Position numbers and translations under genes: made by a program. A stretch of DNA of 64,000 nt, from contig NZ_CP042435.1 of the NCBI RefSeq assembly GCF_007971225.1, positions 1,608,501 to 1,672,500 on the forward strand, in the 5' to 3' direction. The notes under the pieces are model-generated. The model did no database searches. It saw nothing but the letters and a program-made list of their open reading frames with translations, and was not told the origin of the DNA. The stretch comes from Panacibacter ginsenosidivorans. GTDB taxonomy: Bacteria > Bacteroidota > Bacteroidia > Chitinophagales > Chitinophagaceae. This document shows, one piece after another, positions 8,835-17,553 of the stretch; the stretch's first letter is position 1; every line of letters starts with the position of its first letter.

Positions 8835-9799
8835 TTGGAAATAATATTTTCCAAAGTCCATTCAACTTTTTTACTAAAAGGATGTTGCCTTACATCGCAA
8901 TCATCTTTCGTACAAATACTGCAGGAAAAATCGAGACAGCCATCTGTGTGTACAAACATTTCTATGGCATCTCCAAACTCAGCTTTTATTAAAGCAGTAA
9001 GCATGTCTATTTCAAGATGCGCCTCATGTATATTCATGTACCAGGGAACAGTAAGATGACAATCAATATGCAATACACTGCCGTATTTTATTACGCGGAG
9101 ATTATGCATATCTACCCAGTTGGTGCGCCTGTTCTTATTTAAGAGAATCACCAAACGCTGGAGGAGTTCCATATCAGCTTCATCCATTATACCGGCAAGC
9201 GATTTACGGATGATCTTATAACCATTGTACATGATGAATAAACTCATAATGAGTGCAACCACTTTATCCAGCCATAAAAGCTGTGTAAATAGCATTATTA
9301 TGAGTGTGGCAATAATAATAAGTGTTGACCATGTATCTATCTGTAAATGTTTTCCACTTGCCTGCAGTGCCAGTGAATTATTTTTTTTTCCGATATTAAT
9401 ACATATATATCCTGCTATATAATTTACAATAGCGGTTATGGCTACAACATATAAGCCTGTATCTAGTTGCTCTAAAGATTTATGCTGAATAAAATTCTGC
9501 AGTGTTTCATAAAGTATCAAAAAACCAGCGGCAATAATTAATGCTCCTTCTGCAGCAGCGGAAACAAATTCTGCTTTTCCATGGCCATAAGGATGTTCTG
9601 TGTCTCTTGGCTTGGCGGCTACAAACAAACTATATAATCCTATAAAACCAGCGAGTACATTAACAATACTTTCCAGCGCATCTGAAAGGATAGCAAGCGA
9701 TGATGTTAAATAATACGCAATGATCTTTGCAACAAACAACACTACCGATAATAATGTTATCCATTGCTGCACACGAAAGTTTTGTTTGGCTGAATTCAA
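8816..9799 (-). CDS. Cation diffusion facilitator (CDF) metal exporter
   Basis: 327 aa with about six membrane helices. The first half has the CDF signature SLAILSDALESIVNVLAG with the metal-site Asp, and the conserved HPYGHGKAEFVSAAAEG. A cytoplasmic C-terminal domain follows (HIDCHLTVPWYMNIHEAH), ending in a cysteine-rich tail (CLDFSCSICTKDDC) that is unusual and could bind metal. Exchanges divalent metal, probably Zn, Mn or Fe, for protons. The start must be TTG at 9799, since no ATG lies between it and the upstream in-frame stop near 9821. Monocistronic, with repeat copy 6 upstream. Confidence 0.85.
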   Translation of the reverse strand: MNSAKQNFRVQQWITLLSVVLFVAKIIAYYLTSSLAILSDALESIVNVLAGFIGLYSLFVAAKPRDTEHPYGHGKAEFVSAAAEGALIIAAGFLILYETLQNFIQHKSLEQLDTGLYVVAITAIVNYIAGYICINIGKKNNSLALQASGKHLQIDTWSTLIIIATLIIMLFTQLLWLDKVVALIMSLFIMYNGYKIIRKSLAGIMDEADMELLQRLVILLNKNRRTNWVDMHNLRVIKYGSVLHIDCHLTVPWYMNIHEAHLEIDMLTALIKAEFGDAIEMFVHTDGCLDFSCSICTKDDCDVRQHPFSKKVEWTLENIISNKKHQL

Positions 9800-9920
9800 A
9801 AGAGAATGTTTGCGGTAAAATTAATCAGTTGAAGACAAGATGCAACTGCATTTATTATTTGTTATATAAAAGGTTTAAAATTTGTGGGAAATCTTTTATC
9901 TGCTGAGACCAAAACCCAAC

Positions 9921-9973
9921 GTACAAGAGTGCGACGCAACGAAAGCTTAATAGCAGCCATAAAAGTTTGGCTC
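9921..9973 (+). repeat. 52-bp dispersed intergenic repeat, copy 6
   Basis: Perfect core GTACAAGAGTGCGACGCAAC followed by GAAAGCTTAATAGCAGCC; right end TTTGGCTC then an A-run. Lies just past the LptF/G stop codon. Confidence 0.93.
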
Positions 9974-9983
9974 ACAAAAAAAA

Positions 9984-11411
9984 TTATACGTCTGCTTTTT
10001 CTTTACTTTTTTTCTTAAAGAGACGGAAATAAAATTCTTTGTTGAACAGTTGGGAATCACGCATGGCTTTATAAGTGAGAAACAAACCGATGGGAACAAG
10101 AACCAAAGTTGATAACCACATACCTGTAAACACACTGGTGACGCCCTCTTTTGCAAATTTTTCGCCAAACGTATTGAGCATATTGAACAACACAAAAAAC
10201 GCAATGGCAAATATCAGTGGCGTGCCCAGCCCACCTTTGCGGATAATGGAGCCAAGCGGCGCTCCAACCATAAACAACACAATGCATGCAAAAGAAAGTG
10301 TGAGTTTACGGTTCCATTCGATCCAATGCTTGCGTATCATTTCCTGCCTGCTGCTATATTCTGAAGCCATTAATTCTACCTGACCTTTACCACTGTTGAG
10401 GCTTGAAATAGCGCCATCAAAAACTGTCATGCGCAATGAATCGGGAATAATGGAATCAAAAGTTTTTATCTTGTTATCTGCCTGTACTTTTTTTACAGTA
10501 GACCAGGAGCTGTCTTTGTATCTCAAAAAACTAAGGAACGTTTTTAGATCTTTTTGCGATCGTGTGTAAAAAACTTTATCGGCAGCTTCAAATGAGTCTA
10601 GTGCAATATCAATCTGGCGCAGGCTCAGCATTTTTGGATCGTATTTAAAAAGGCTGTCTTCTGTTTTATTGAACATAAAAGTACTGAGGTCGAATTCTTT
10701 CTTGTAGGTTTTAAACCCGAGCCTTATAAATTCTGTATTGGGAGAATAACGGTTACCGTTTTCCTGGTAGTTCCATCCATTGTGTAATTCAAATTCAAGA
10801 AAACGCTGATCTGGTGTAATGCGCATAACACCGCTTTGTGCAACCATAAAATGATCCTGCAGGCTATAATTCTTTTCATAAATAATTACGTTATGAATAG
10901 TGCTGTCATCCGCATCTTTTTTTCCGATCTTGATCACATAGCCATCTATCTTATCATAAAAAATACCTTCCTTAATATCAAAGGCAGGTTTCTTAACAAT
11001 GATATCGTATTTAAGTGCATTCAGTTTTAGATTGGCAACAGGAATAATATTGTTGGCGAAAAGAAATGCAATTCCGCTGAGCATGATTGTTGCAATGAGC
11101 AATGGCCGCATAAAACGTATCAATGGTATACCTGCGGACTTTATAGCAACGAGTTCAAAAGTTTCACCAAGATTACCAAATGTCATGATTGAAGAAAGCA
11201 GTAATGCAAGCGGTAAAGCAAGCGGCACCCATGTTACAGCCACCAGGCCTGTCAGGTAGGCAAGTGTACCCATATCAAGCCCTTTACCTACCAGGTCATC
11301 AATGTATAGCCAGAAAAACTGCATGGTAAGCACAAAGAGTGCAATCAAAAAAGTGGCAAGAAAAGGGCCAGTAAACGACCGTAAGATGAGTATATCAAGT
11401 TTTTTTACCAC
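9984..11411 (-). CDS. LptF/LptG-family permease (YjgP/YjgQ)
   Basis: 475 aa. Part of the ABC machine that extracts lipopolysaccharide from the inner membrane. Topology fits: three helices near the N-terminus (FLATFLIALFVLTMQFFWLY, then ALPLALLLSSIMTFGNLGE), a long periplasmic beta-jellyroll region (about residues 130-350) and three helices at the C-terminus (LTLSFACIVLFMVGAPLGSIIRKGG). It is longer than the enterobacterial proteins because of an extra periplasmic insertion, normal for Bacteroidota, where one gene may stand for both F and G. The start is GTG at 11411, only about 20 bp from the divergent gene at 11433, so the two promoters must overlap. Confidence 0.85.
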   Translation of the reverse strand: MVKKLDILILRSFTGPFLATFLIALFVLTMQFFWLYIDDLVGKGLDMGTLAYLTGLVAVTWVPLALPLALLLSSIMTFGNLGETFELVAIKSAGIPLIRFMRPLLIATIMLSGIAFLFANNIIPVANLKLNALKYDIIVKKPAFDIKEGIFYDKIDGYVIKIGKKDADDSTIHNVIIYEKNYSLQDHFMVAQSGVMRITPDQRFLEFELHNGWNYQENGNRYSPNTEFIRLGFKTYKKEFDLSTFMFNKTEDSLFKYDPKMLSLRQIDIALDSFEAADKVFYTRSQKDLKTFLSFLRYKDSSWSTVKKVQADNKIKTFDSIIPDSLRMTVFDGAISSLNSGKGQVELMASEYSSRQEMIRKHWIEWNRKLTLSFACIVLFMVGAPLGSIIRKGGLGTPLIFAIAFFVLFNMLNTFGEKFAKEGVTSVFTGMWLSTLVLVPIGLFLTYKAMRDSQLFNKEFYFRLFKKKSKEKADV

Positions 11412-11432
11412 TTTGCAATCTTATTGTTTATT

Positions 11433-12041
11433 ATGGTGCCAGCAAATGTAAAGCTTTCAAAAAATGAATTATCACTCGTTTGTGATGAAGCATTTATTTT
11501 AACAAAGAACAACATTATTGATAAAGTTTACAAACTCTTTGGTCAATTAAGCATGGAGTTTACTAACAAGCTTCAACAAAATAACAGCATTCCGGAGCCA
11601 GAAATATTTTTGCAGGCACCAAAGATCTATAAAGGAGAACAATATAAATCGCTGCCTTATGTAATGCTTGATCAGCCCAGGTGCTTTAACAGCAATGATG
11701 CTTTTGCTATACGTTGTTTTTTCTGGTGGGGAAATTTTTTCAGCATTACACTGCATCTTGGCGGTAAGTATGCAAGCTTGTATAGCCATTCAGTTATCAG
11801 AACAATAGATGAAAATAATATGCACGATTGGTATTATTGTATTAACGAAAACCAATGGCAGCATGACTTTGGAGAACACAACTACACGATCATTACAAAA
11901 GATAATATAAAGACAATTACAGCTATAAAAAAAGATTTTTTTAAGATATCAAGAAAAATTCCTTTGATACAATGGGATAATGCTTATGATTTTTATCTAA
12001 ACAATTTTTCCGCAATTCTTTCTATGCTGAATACACAATAA
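11433..12041 (+). CDS. Hypothetical protein
   Basis: About 202 aa from ATG 11433 (MVPANVKLSKNELSLVCDEAF); a TTG at 11424 in frame is less likely. No signal peptide or membrane helix. Mixed alpha/beta composition with aromatic motifs (CFFWWGNFFSITLHLGGKYA, HDWYYCINENQWQHDFGEH). I recognise no domain. Divergent from the LptF/G gene and convergent with the START-like gene. Confidence 0.65.
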   Translation: MVPANVKLSKNELSLVCDEAFILTKNNIIDKVYKLFGQLSMEFTNKLQQNNSIPEPEIFLQAPKIYKGEQYKSLPYVMLDQPRCFNSNDAFAIRCFFWWGNFFSITLHLGGKYASLYSHSVIRTIDENNMHDWYYCINENQWQHDFGEHNYTIITKDNIKTITAIKKDFFKISRKIPLIQWDNAYDFYLNNFSAILSMLNTQ

Positions 12042-12059
12042 TATTGAAAGTAATTTTTT

Positions 12060-12111
12060 GAGCCGGGTTTTTGAATAAGCTTTAAACTTTCGTTGCGTCG
12101 CACTCTTGTAC
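12060..12111 (-). repeat. 52-bp dispersed intergenic repeat, copy 7
   Basis: Full 52 bp: GAGCCGGGTTTTTG at the left, CTTTCGTTGCGTCGCACTC and TTGTAC at the right. Preceded by a T-run. Lies between convergent genes. Confidence 0.93.
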
Positions 12112-12203
12112 AGAAGGCATACAACTCAGCAAATCAAGGACAGACATCGTAAAAATATTTTGTTACGAATGTTTTTTTGCACAACTAAAAATTGCAGTAC
12201 AAA

Positions 12204-12587
12204 TTAATTCCCCAATCTGTGAAATAATTCTTTCACCTGGTAATCCCACAATTGGGTTTGGTCTTTGATGTCGGGCTTCTCTGCAAAATCTTTAATAATA
12301 AGGATCGTTTGGTTGGATATCTCGGTCTTCTCAATACGAAATTCAAAATATTCATCTTTGGAAGAATGTAACCAATGATATTTTATAAACTTGTCCTGTT
12401 CTTTTTCTACTACCTGCGCTTTTTCAACAGCAGCGCCATTCCAGGAAAAAATAAATACGTGGTCGCGTTCATCTACTTTATCAGCAAACCATTCCTGCAT
12501 GCCTGCAGGAGTTGATAAGAACTCATACAAAATTGAGGGCGAGCACCTTACGGGATATTCAAGTGTAAATAGTTGCTTTTTTGCCAT
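12204..12587 (-). CDS. START-like domain protein (AHSA1/SRPBCC type)
   Basis: 127 aa from ATG 12587 (MAKKQLFTLEYPVRCSP); upstream residues to 12626 look non-coding. The fold signature SPSILYEFLSTPAGMQEWFADKV is typical of SRPBCC/AHSA1-type helix-grip proteins, followed by beta strands (HVFIFSWNGAAVEKAQVVEK) and a C-terminal helix (QLWDYQVKELFHRLG). Such proteins bind a hydrophobic ligand or chaperone partner; the particular ligand is unknown. Cytoplasmic, single gene, strongly conserved in Bacteroidota to my knowledge. Confidence 0.75.
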   Translation of the reverse strand: MAKKQLFTLEYPVRCSPSILYEFLSTPAGMQEWFADKVDERDHVFIFSWNGAAVEKAQVVEKEQDKFIKYHWLHSSKDEYFEFRIEKTEISNQTILIIKDFAEKPDIKDQTQLWDYQVKELFHRLGN

Positions 12588-12662
12588 TATGCTTCTTTTA
12601 TACTTCCAATAGCTTGGGGGTTGCAATAATATTAAATAATTGACAGGTTAAAAAACTTTTTA

Positions 12663-12688
12663 AAAATCACACACTATATAGTGATTTT
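12663..12688. promoter_or_regulatory. Inverted repeat upstream of sigma factor (dyad 1)
   Basis: AAAATCAC and GTGATTTT, perfect 8-bp arms separated by 10 bp. It shares the TCAC/GTGA half-site with dyad 2, which suggests one regulator. Confidence 0.6.
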
Positions 12689-12724
12689 AAAACAAATTTT
12701 CCAACGTGTTTTTACCTAAAAAAT

Positions 12725-12740
12725 ATGTGAAAAATCACAT
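12725..12740. promoter_or_regulatory. CRP/FNR-like palindrome upstream of sigma factor (dyad 2)
   Basis: ATGTGA-AAAA-TCACAT, a perfect 16-bp palindrome. The arms resemble CRP half-sites, but the 4-bp spacing is that of FNR sites. A Crp/Fnr-family regulator is a plausible binder. Confidence 0.6.
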
Positions 12741-12763
12741 GAAATTTTTTTGGCATATATACA

Positions 12764-12799
12764 GGAATTACTCTAACTTGGTGTTACTTCAGTAATTCC
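12764..12799. promoter_or_regulatory. Inverted repeat upstream of sigma factor (dyad 3)
   Basis: GGAATTACT and AGTAATTCC, perfect 9-bp arms with an 18-bp spacer, starting about 95 bp before the ATG. In RNA it would form a stem-loop in the leader; in DNA it could be a widely spaced operator. Confidence 0.5.
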
Positions 12800-12857
12800 T
12801 CCCCCAAACCAGATTTTTATGGCATCTAAAAATTGTTGACCCTAAAAACAAATTATC

Positions 12858-13730
12858 ATGGCAATGCGTCAATTAAAGATCACGAAGTCAATTACAAATC
12901 GTGAATCTCAAAGCCTTGAAAAGTATCTGCAGGAAATCGGTAAAGTTGAATTGCTAAGTGCAGAGGATGAAGTAAGTCTTGCGGTAAGTATCAAAAAACA
13001 TGATCAAAATGCACTTGACAGGCTTGTCAAGGCAAATCTCAGGTTTGTAGTCTCTGTTGCAAAACAATATCAAAATCAAGGTCTGTCTTTGCCAGACCTA
13101 ATAAATGAAGGGAACCTGGGCTTAATAAAAGCTGCTTTACGCTTTGATGAAACGAAAGGATTTAAATTTATTTCTTATGCCGTTTGGTGGATCCGCCAAA
13201 GTATTTTGCAATCTCTTGCCGAGCAGAGCAGGATTGTAAGGTTGCCACTTAATAAAGTTGGGTTAACAAACCGGATAAGCAAAGCTTATCAGCAATTGGA
13301 ACAAGAATTTGAAAGAGAACCCACAACCGATGAACTTGCAGAACTCTTGCATATTGAAAGAGAAGAAGTTTCATCGGCATTGAATGTAGCCAACAGACAC
13401 CTGAGTATGGATACGCCCATTTTTGAAGGGGAAGAAAATACCTTGGCAGACATACTTGAAAACCCAAATGCTGAAAAAGCGGATTACTATATAGATCATT
13501 GTGAGTCTTTAAAAACTGAGATCGAAAGATCACTTGAAACACTTTCTCAACGACAGAAGGAGGTAGTATGTTATTTCTTTGGCATTGGGCAGGAAGACGC
13601 TCTAAGCCTTGAAGATATTGGTCATAAATTCAATCTAACAAGAGAAAGAGTAAGACAAATAAAAGACAAAGCAATAACGAGATTAAAATCAACAAGTCGT
13701 TGTAAATTATTAAAGGTATATTTAGGTTAA
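12858..13730 (+). CDS. rpoD: RNA polymerase sigma factor, RpoD/SigA type
   Basis: 290 aa. Directs core RNA polymerase to promoters. The opening [27 protein letters not shown] is the hallmark of the short Bacteroidota primary sigma factor without region 1.1. Region 2 ([32 protein letters not shown]), region 3 ([22 protein letters not shown]) and the region 4 helix-turn-helix ([19 protein letters not shown]) are all present, ending [19 protein letters not shown] 12864 may be the true start. The linker before region 4 ([15 protein letters not shown]) departs from the version I would expect for the main factor, so a second RpoD paralogue for special conditions is possible; the elaborate upstream region fits regulated expression. 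Confidence 0.85.
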   Translation: MAMRQLKITKSITNRESQSLEKYLQEIGKVELLSAEDEVSLAVSIKKHDQNALDRLVKANLRFVVSVAKQYQNQGLSLPDLINEGNLGLIKAALRFDETKGFKFISYAVWWIRQSILQSLAEQSRIVRLPLNKVGLTNRISKAYQQLEQEFEREPTTDELAELLHIEREEVSSALNVANRHLSMDTPIFEGEENTLADILENPNAEKADYYIDHCESLKTEIERSLETLSQRQKEVVCYFFGIGQEDALSLEDIGHKFNLTRERVRQIKDKAITRLKSTSRCKLLKVYLG

Positions 13731-13748
13731 TGTTTTTCGTTTTAAATA

Positions 13749-13779
13749 AAACCCATGTTTTTTAGCATGGGTTTTTTAT
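13749..13779 (+). terminator. Rho-independent terminator of the sigma gene
   Basis: AAACCCATG / CATGGGTTT stem with a TTTTTTAG loop, followed by TTT. Confidence 0.88.
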
Positions 13780-13919
13780 TTCAATAACATAAAAGCTGCA
13801 TTAATTACGTTTATCTATAAACATTCTGTAAAAAGAGCAATGACTTTTTAAGTAGAAGATTATTGATTGATGGCTTGTTTGCTTTTAAAAAACAATACAT
13901 TTACAGTTAGTGTCAGCTT

Positions 13920-14546
13920 ATGCAAAAAATTTTACTTTTATTTTACTTTGTTTGTAACGTTTTCGTCACTACTGCACAAAACCCTGTGATAGTAGGCGAC
14001 TGTACCGTTACTTACAATATTAGTGGAAATGACGCGGGCACAAATAAAAACCTGGCCGGCGCTACCAAAAATCTTTATATCAAAGGAAAGTTATCCAGGG
14101 TAGATCTAAACAGTCCGGGTTTTAAACAATCTGTTATATACGATAACAAAACAGGCACGGCAGTTATTTTGAAGGAAGTTGGCTCAGAAAAATATAAGTC
14201 GGTCTTTACTGCCGAACAATGGAATAATGAAAACAAAAGATTTGAAGGAATAAGGATTACCCCAACAAATGAAAAGAAAACAATACTGGGTTACGAATGT
14301 GAAAAAGTAATTGTTACATTAAGGGATCGAAGCTCTTACAATATGTATTGCGCTTTAGCCATTTTGCCTTCTGCAACTGAGAACCCCTATCAATTCAATA
14401 ATATGCCTGGTTTTGTACTTGAATACGAAACTTCCTCAGGCTCGAATACATCAAAAATAGTTTATACTGCCACCATGATAAATTTTAATCCCGTTCCCGC
14501 TTCGAAATTTGAAATACCATCTACAGGTTATAGGCTTTTAAAATAA
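13920..14546 (+). CDS. Secreted beta-rich protein, GLPGLI/DUF4412-like
   Basis: 208 aa with signal peptide ILLLFYFVCNVFVTTAQ. The mature protein opens with a strand (VIVGDCTVTYNISG) and later has KTILGYECEKVIVTLRDRSSYNMYCA and MPGFVLEYETSSG; the order strand / GYxCEK / PGxVLEYE matches a group of periplasmic Bacteroidota proteins annotated GLPGLI or DUF4412. These may act in lipoprotein or envelope handling, but a biochemical role is not established. Monocistronic. Confidence 0.65.
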   Translation: MQKILLLFYFVCNVFVTTAQNPVIVGDCTVTYNISGNDAGTNKNLAGATKNLYIKGKLSRVDLNSPGFKQSVIYDNKTGTAVILKEVGSEKYKSVFTAEQWNNENKRFEGIRITPTNEKKTILGYECEKVIVTLRDRSSYNMYCALAILPSATENPYQFNNMPGFVLEYETSSGSNTSKIVYTATMINFNPVPASKFEIPSTGYRLLK

Positions 14547-14594
14547 ATAATCATTTTCACTCAATATAGAATTTCGCTCAATATAGTATAGAAA

Positions 14595-14646
14595 ACGACA
14601 GTGTGCGACGCTACAAAAGATGGGGTAAAAATAATAGCTGATTAAA
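14595..14646 (+). repeat. 52-bp dispersed intergenic repeat, copy 8 (degenerate)
   Basis: Core recognisable as AGTGTGCGACGCTACAAAAG; the right end has lost the GCCGGGCTC motif. Lies between convergent genes. Confidence 0.6.
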
Positions 14647-14650
14647 AAAA

Positions 14651-14995
14651 TTAATGAGCAGTAGGAGCTTTTGGCGTAACAAAGCGGGGCACTTTTACAG
14701 AATATTTATAGGGATAAATAAAAGTAGTATTGCCACGTTCCAGCCTTATCATTGATGTAACCTGAATCTGATCTCCTGTATTTTGTTGAGACAATTCCGT
14801 AGTACCTTTATAATGAAAGGTATTTATTCTAAGAGAAGACAAAGAATAAGCTTTACTTACAGAACTTAGATTCTTAAGGCTGAATTTATCTTTCGAGCCA
14901 TCAGAATTGCCAGTAAAGGAACCATATACAACCTGTACAGTAAGTATGCATACAACTGCTGCAAAGTATTTAGTGTATTTTAGCCCTTTTCCCAT
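14651..14995 (-). CDS. Small secreted protein, unknown
   Basis: 114 aa with a signal peptide (FAAVVCILTVQVVYGSF). The mature part is rich in Ser/Lys/Thr, with strand-like ITSMIRLERGNTTFIYPYKYSVKVP. No family recognised. A very good promoter lies so close to the ATG that the message would be leaderless or nearly so (see 15001-15030). Confidence 0.6.
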   Translation of the reverse strand: MGKGLKYTKYFAAVVCILTVQVVYGSFTGNSDGSKDKFSLKNLSSVSKAYSLSSLRINTFHYKGTTELSQQNTGDQIQVTSMIRLERGNTTFIYPYKYSVKVPRFVTPKAPTAH

Positions 14996-15000
14996 TAATT

Positions 15001-15030
15001 CAAAGTTACATTGCTAAAAATCGTTAACAA
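15001..15030 (-). promoter_or_regulatory. Bacteroidota sigma-type promoter
   Basis: On the minus strand: TTG (15030-15028), 19 bp, then TAACTTTG (15008-15001), an exact TAnnTTTG match. It ends only 5 bp before the ATG at 14995, so transcription would begin near the start codon. Confidence 0.75.
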
Positions 15031-15128
15031 AATATTTTCTTAATTAATTAACGATGGAAAGTAAAAATTGTTACAAATATTATTGGAATTTTAAAAAAAC
15101 TGACTACTTTACAGAAACCTATCACAAT

Positions 15129-16550
15129 ATGCAGGAAAATCATTCACGTGAAGACCGGGATGAACTTAATGAACTGCTGCGCCAATATCAAAATCTACGC
15201 TCAGGCAAAAGTCATGCGTTTCTTGAAGAAGATGCTTTCGAACGCATTATTGATTATTTTGATGAGAGGGACGATATGTCCAAAGCTATGCAGGCAGCAG
15301 ATACGGCTCTGGAATATTTCCCATTTTCCTCCCAGTTATTAATCAAAAAAGCCGATCTTTTGATTGCCACCAGATATTATCGTGAAGCGTTAGAAAAACT
15401 GGAACAGGCATCTCTTTTTGACAAAAATGATATTAATATTTATATTCTAAAAACAGACGCATACCTGGCATTAGACGAGCAGGAAAAAGCGGTAGAGTTG
15501 TTAGAAGAAGCATTGGTAATGTTTGACGGGGAAGAGAAAGTAGATCTCTTATTCGAGTTAGCTGATGTTTACGACGATTATGAAGAATTTGATAAAGTGT
15601 TCGACTGCCTTAAAATGATCCTTGAAAAGGAACCTACAAATGAAGAAGCCCTTTATAAAATCTGTTTCTGGACAGATTTTACCGGGCGCAATGAAGAAAG
15701 CATTCGCCTGCATCAATCCATCATTGAAGATTTTCCATACAGTGAATTGGCATGGTTTAACCTTGGTGCAGCCTATCAGGGTCTTAAATTATATGAAAAA
15801 GCAATTGATGCCTATCAATATGCAGTGGTAATAGACGAAAAATTTGATTACGCTTATCGCAATATGGGCGACGCCTACATAAGATTGCGCAAATACAAAG
15901 AAGCCATTGAAACCCTGGAAAAAGTGCTGGAATTAACCCGCCCCGAAGAAGTAATTCATGAAGCTATCGGGCATTGCTATCACCGGCTTGGGAAATATGC
16001 ACAGGCACGTTTTAATTACCGTAAGGCTTCCCACATGAACCCCGATGACAGCAAACTTCATTATAAAATTGCACTAACCTATATCAATGAAGAACAATGG
16101 AACAGGGCGCTTAGCTCTCTTGAGCAGGCCATGCGTATGCACCGGCATATCCCAGAATACAATCTGGCCATGGGAGAATGTTATATGCATCTCGAAAAGT
16201 ACAGGGAAGCTATTCAATACTTTAGTGTGGCAGTTCGCGTAAGACCAAAAAATGTAAGTGGGTGGGACTCGCTTATACGCTGTCTTTACAAAGCTGGTCA
16301 CTATGATGAGGCCGCCCGTCAGTGTCTTGCTGCAAAGCAGGCTACAGAAAATAAACCTGTTTTCGCTTTTCTATACAGCGCAGTGCTGTTTGCATCAGGT
16401 AAATCCAAGGAAGCATTGCTGCATCTTGAAGAAGGGCTTAGTAAAGCTCCAAAACTTGTAAAGAAATTTATCGAATTAAATCCTTCAATACTTCAAAATA
16501 ATAACGTGGTAGATATGCTGGCAGCCTATAAGAAAAAGAAGAAAATATAA
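15129..16550 (+). CDS. Tetratricopeptide-repeat protein
   Basis: About 473 aa from ATG 15129 (MQENHSREDRDELNELLRQY). An in-frame ATG at 15054 exists, but its extra segment looks like leader sequence with a TACTTTAC promoter-like box. Successive 34-residue TPR units run through the protein, for example SELAWFNLGAAYQGLKLYEK and FDYAYRNMGDAYIRLRKYKE. No signal peptide or catalytic domain, so a cytoplasmic scaffold. I believe it is well conserved in Bacteroidota, but its partners are unknown. Confidence 0.82.
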   Translation: MQENHSREDRDELNELLRQYQNLRSGKSHAFLEEDAFERIIDYFDERDDMSKAMQAADTALEYFPFSSQLLIKKADLLIATRYYREALEKLEQASLFDKNDINIYILKTDAYLALDEQEKAVELLEEALVMFDGEEKVDLLFELADVYDDYEEFDKVFDCLKMILEKEPTNEEALYKICFWTDFTGRNEESIRLHQSIIEDFPYSELAWFNLGAAYQGLKLYEKAIDAYQYAVVIDEKFDYAYRNMGDAYIRLRKYKEAIETLEKVLELTRPEEVIHEAIGHCYHRLGKYAQARFNYRKASHMNPDDSKLHYKIALTYINEEQWNRALSSLEQAMRMHRHIPEYNLAMGECYMHLEKYREAIQYFSVAVRVRPKNVSGWDSLIRCLYKAGHYDEAARQCLAAKQATENKPVFAFLYSAVLFASGKSKEALLHLEEGLSKAPKLVKKFIELNPSILQNNNVVDMLAAYKKKKKI

Positions 16551-16561
16551 TTCAGTTCTTT

Positions 16562-16613
16562 GCTTACCAGCTGCATTATTACTATTAATCTTCGTTGTGT
16601 CACTCACTTGTAC
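16562..16613 (-). repeat. 52-bp dispersed intergenic repeat, copy 9 (GTGACAC type)
   Basis: Ends with TGTGTCACTCACTTGTAC; left half CAGCTGCATTATTACTATTA. Belongs to the core variant in which GCGACGC is replaced by GTGACAC. Confidence 0.88.
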
Positions 16614-16725
16614 GTTCCGTTCTTTGCACAGCATATCAGCACATGTTATCTCTTCATAACCTCAAATAAAAATTTCTTTTTTTTTAAACTTACCGCAACT
16701 TTGCAATTCATACATAAAAAATTTT

Positions 16726-17133
16726 ATGAAGAAAATTATGCTTCTCATATCCTGTATCCTAATAATTGCAATAACCTCCAATGCGCAGGATAGTACCGCT
16801 AAAAAAACGAAAAAAGAAAAAGTGCAAAATCATGTGCAGAACATGGATAGTACTCAGAAACAAAACCTAAAAGATAGAGGCATCACAAAAGAAAATCTGA
16901 AAGATCTTGATCTGTCAGAAGATCAAAAAAAGCAAGCAGACAACATTCTTACAGATACTAAAAAATCCAAAGAAAAAATAAAGAATGATGCATCTCTTTC
17001 CGACTCACAAAAAGAAGAAAAGCTTAAAGAGATCGATAAAGATGCCAAAAACAAAATAAACGCCATGCTTACACCAGAGCAGAAACAAAAAATAAAAAAG
17101 AAGAAAGAAAAGAGCAAAACAGGCGGTCAATAA
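16726..17133 (+). CDS. Secreted Lys-rich helical protein, Spy/CpxP-like
   Basis: 135 aa: signal peptide (LLISCILIIAITSNAQ), then an extremely Lys/Asp/Gln-rich helical chain containing LSEDQKKQADNIL, SLSDSQKEEKLKEI and MLTPEQKQKI. The LTPEQ-type motifs are those of Spy/CpxP-like periplasmic proteins, which act as chaperones or stress sensors in other bacteria. Here the function is unproven. A second gene with the same plan lies at 17677 in the opposite direction. A CAACTTTG box at 16696-16703 may be the -7 promoter element. Confidence 0.7.
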   Translation: MKKIMLLISCILIIAITSNAQDSTAKKTKKEKVQNHVQNMDSTQKQNLKDRGITKENLKDLDLSEDQKKQADNILTDTKKSKEKIKNDASLSDSQKEEKLKEIDKDAKNKINAMLTPEQKQKIKKKKEKSKTGGQ

Positions 17134-17153
17134 ATTTATAGCATATAGCTCTC

Positions 17154-17194
17154 AAAAGCATAAAGCCATCCAATTGAGATGGCTTTATGCTTTT
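17154..17194. terminator. Strong bidirectional hairpin terminator
   Basis: A 17-bp stem, AAAAGCATAAAGCCATC paired with its complement, with a 7-nt loop (CAATTGA) and a T-run after it. It ends the Spy-like transcript about 20 bp before the next start codon. Confidence 0.85.
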
Positions 17195-17213
17195 ATTTAA
17201 ATTATTTTTGATT

Positions 17214-17525
17214 ATGGATCGCATACAAAAACTACTCGACTTTCTACAAACCTCTCCTAACGATAATTTCCTGAAACATGCATTGGCACTGGAATATATC
17301 AAAATCAACGATCCTGCTAAAGCAAGATCGTTATTCGAAGAAATACTTACAAAAAGTCCTGATTATGTTGGCTCCTATTATCAACTCGCCAAATTATTAG
17401 AACAAACCGGCGAAAAAGAAAATGCTATTACCTGGTACGAAAAAGGAATGGTCGCCGCAAAAAAAGCTGGCGACGATCATGCCTATAAGGAACTGCAAAG
17501 TGCTTACGAAGATTTGGTTTATTAA
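17214..17525 (+). CDS. Small TPR protein
   Basis: 103 aa from ATG 17214 (MDRIQKLLDFLQTSPNDNFLKHALALEYIK); the upstream ATG at 17187 lies inside the preceding terminator. Two to three TPR-like units (PDYVGSYYQLAKLLEQTGEKENAITWYEKGM). Cytoplasmic, probably an adaptor. It directly precedes tRNA-Gly. Confidence 0.78.
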   Translation: MDRIQKLLDFLQTSPNDNFLKHALALEYIKINDPAKARSLFEEILTKSPDYVGSYYQLAKLLEQTGEKENAITWYEKGMVAAKKAGDDHAYKELQSAYEDLVY

Positions 17526-17553
17526 ATAAATTCTTTTCTTACATTAGCATTCT

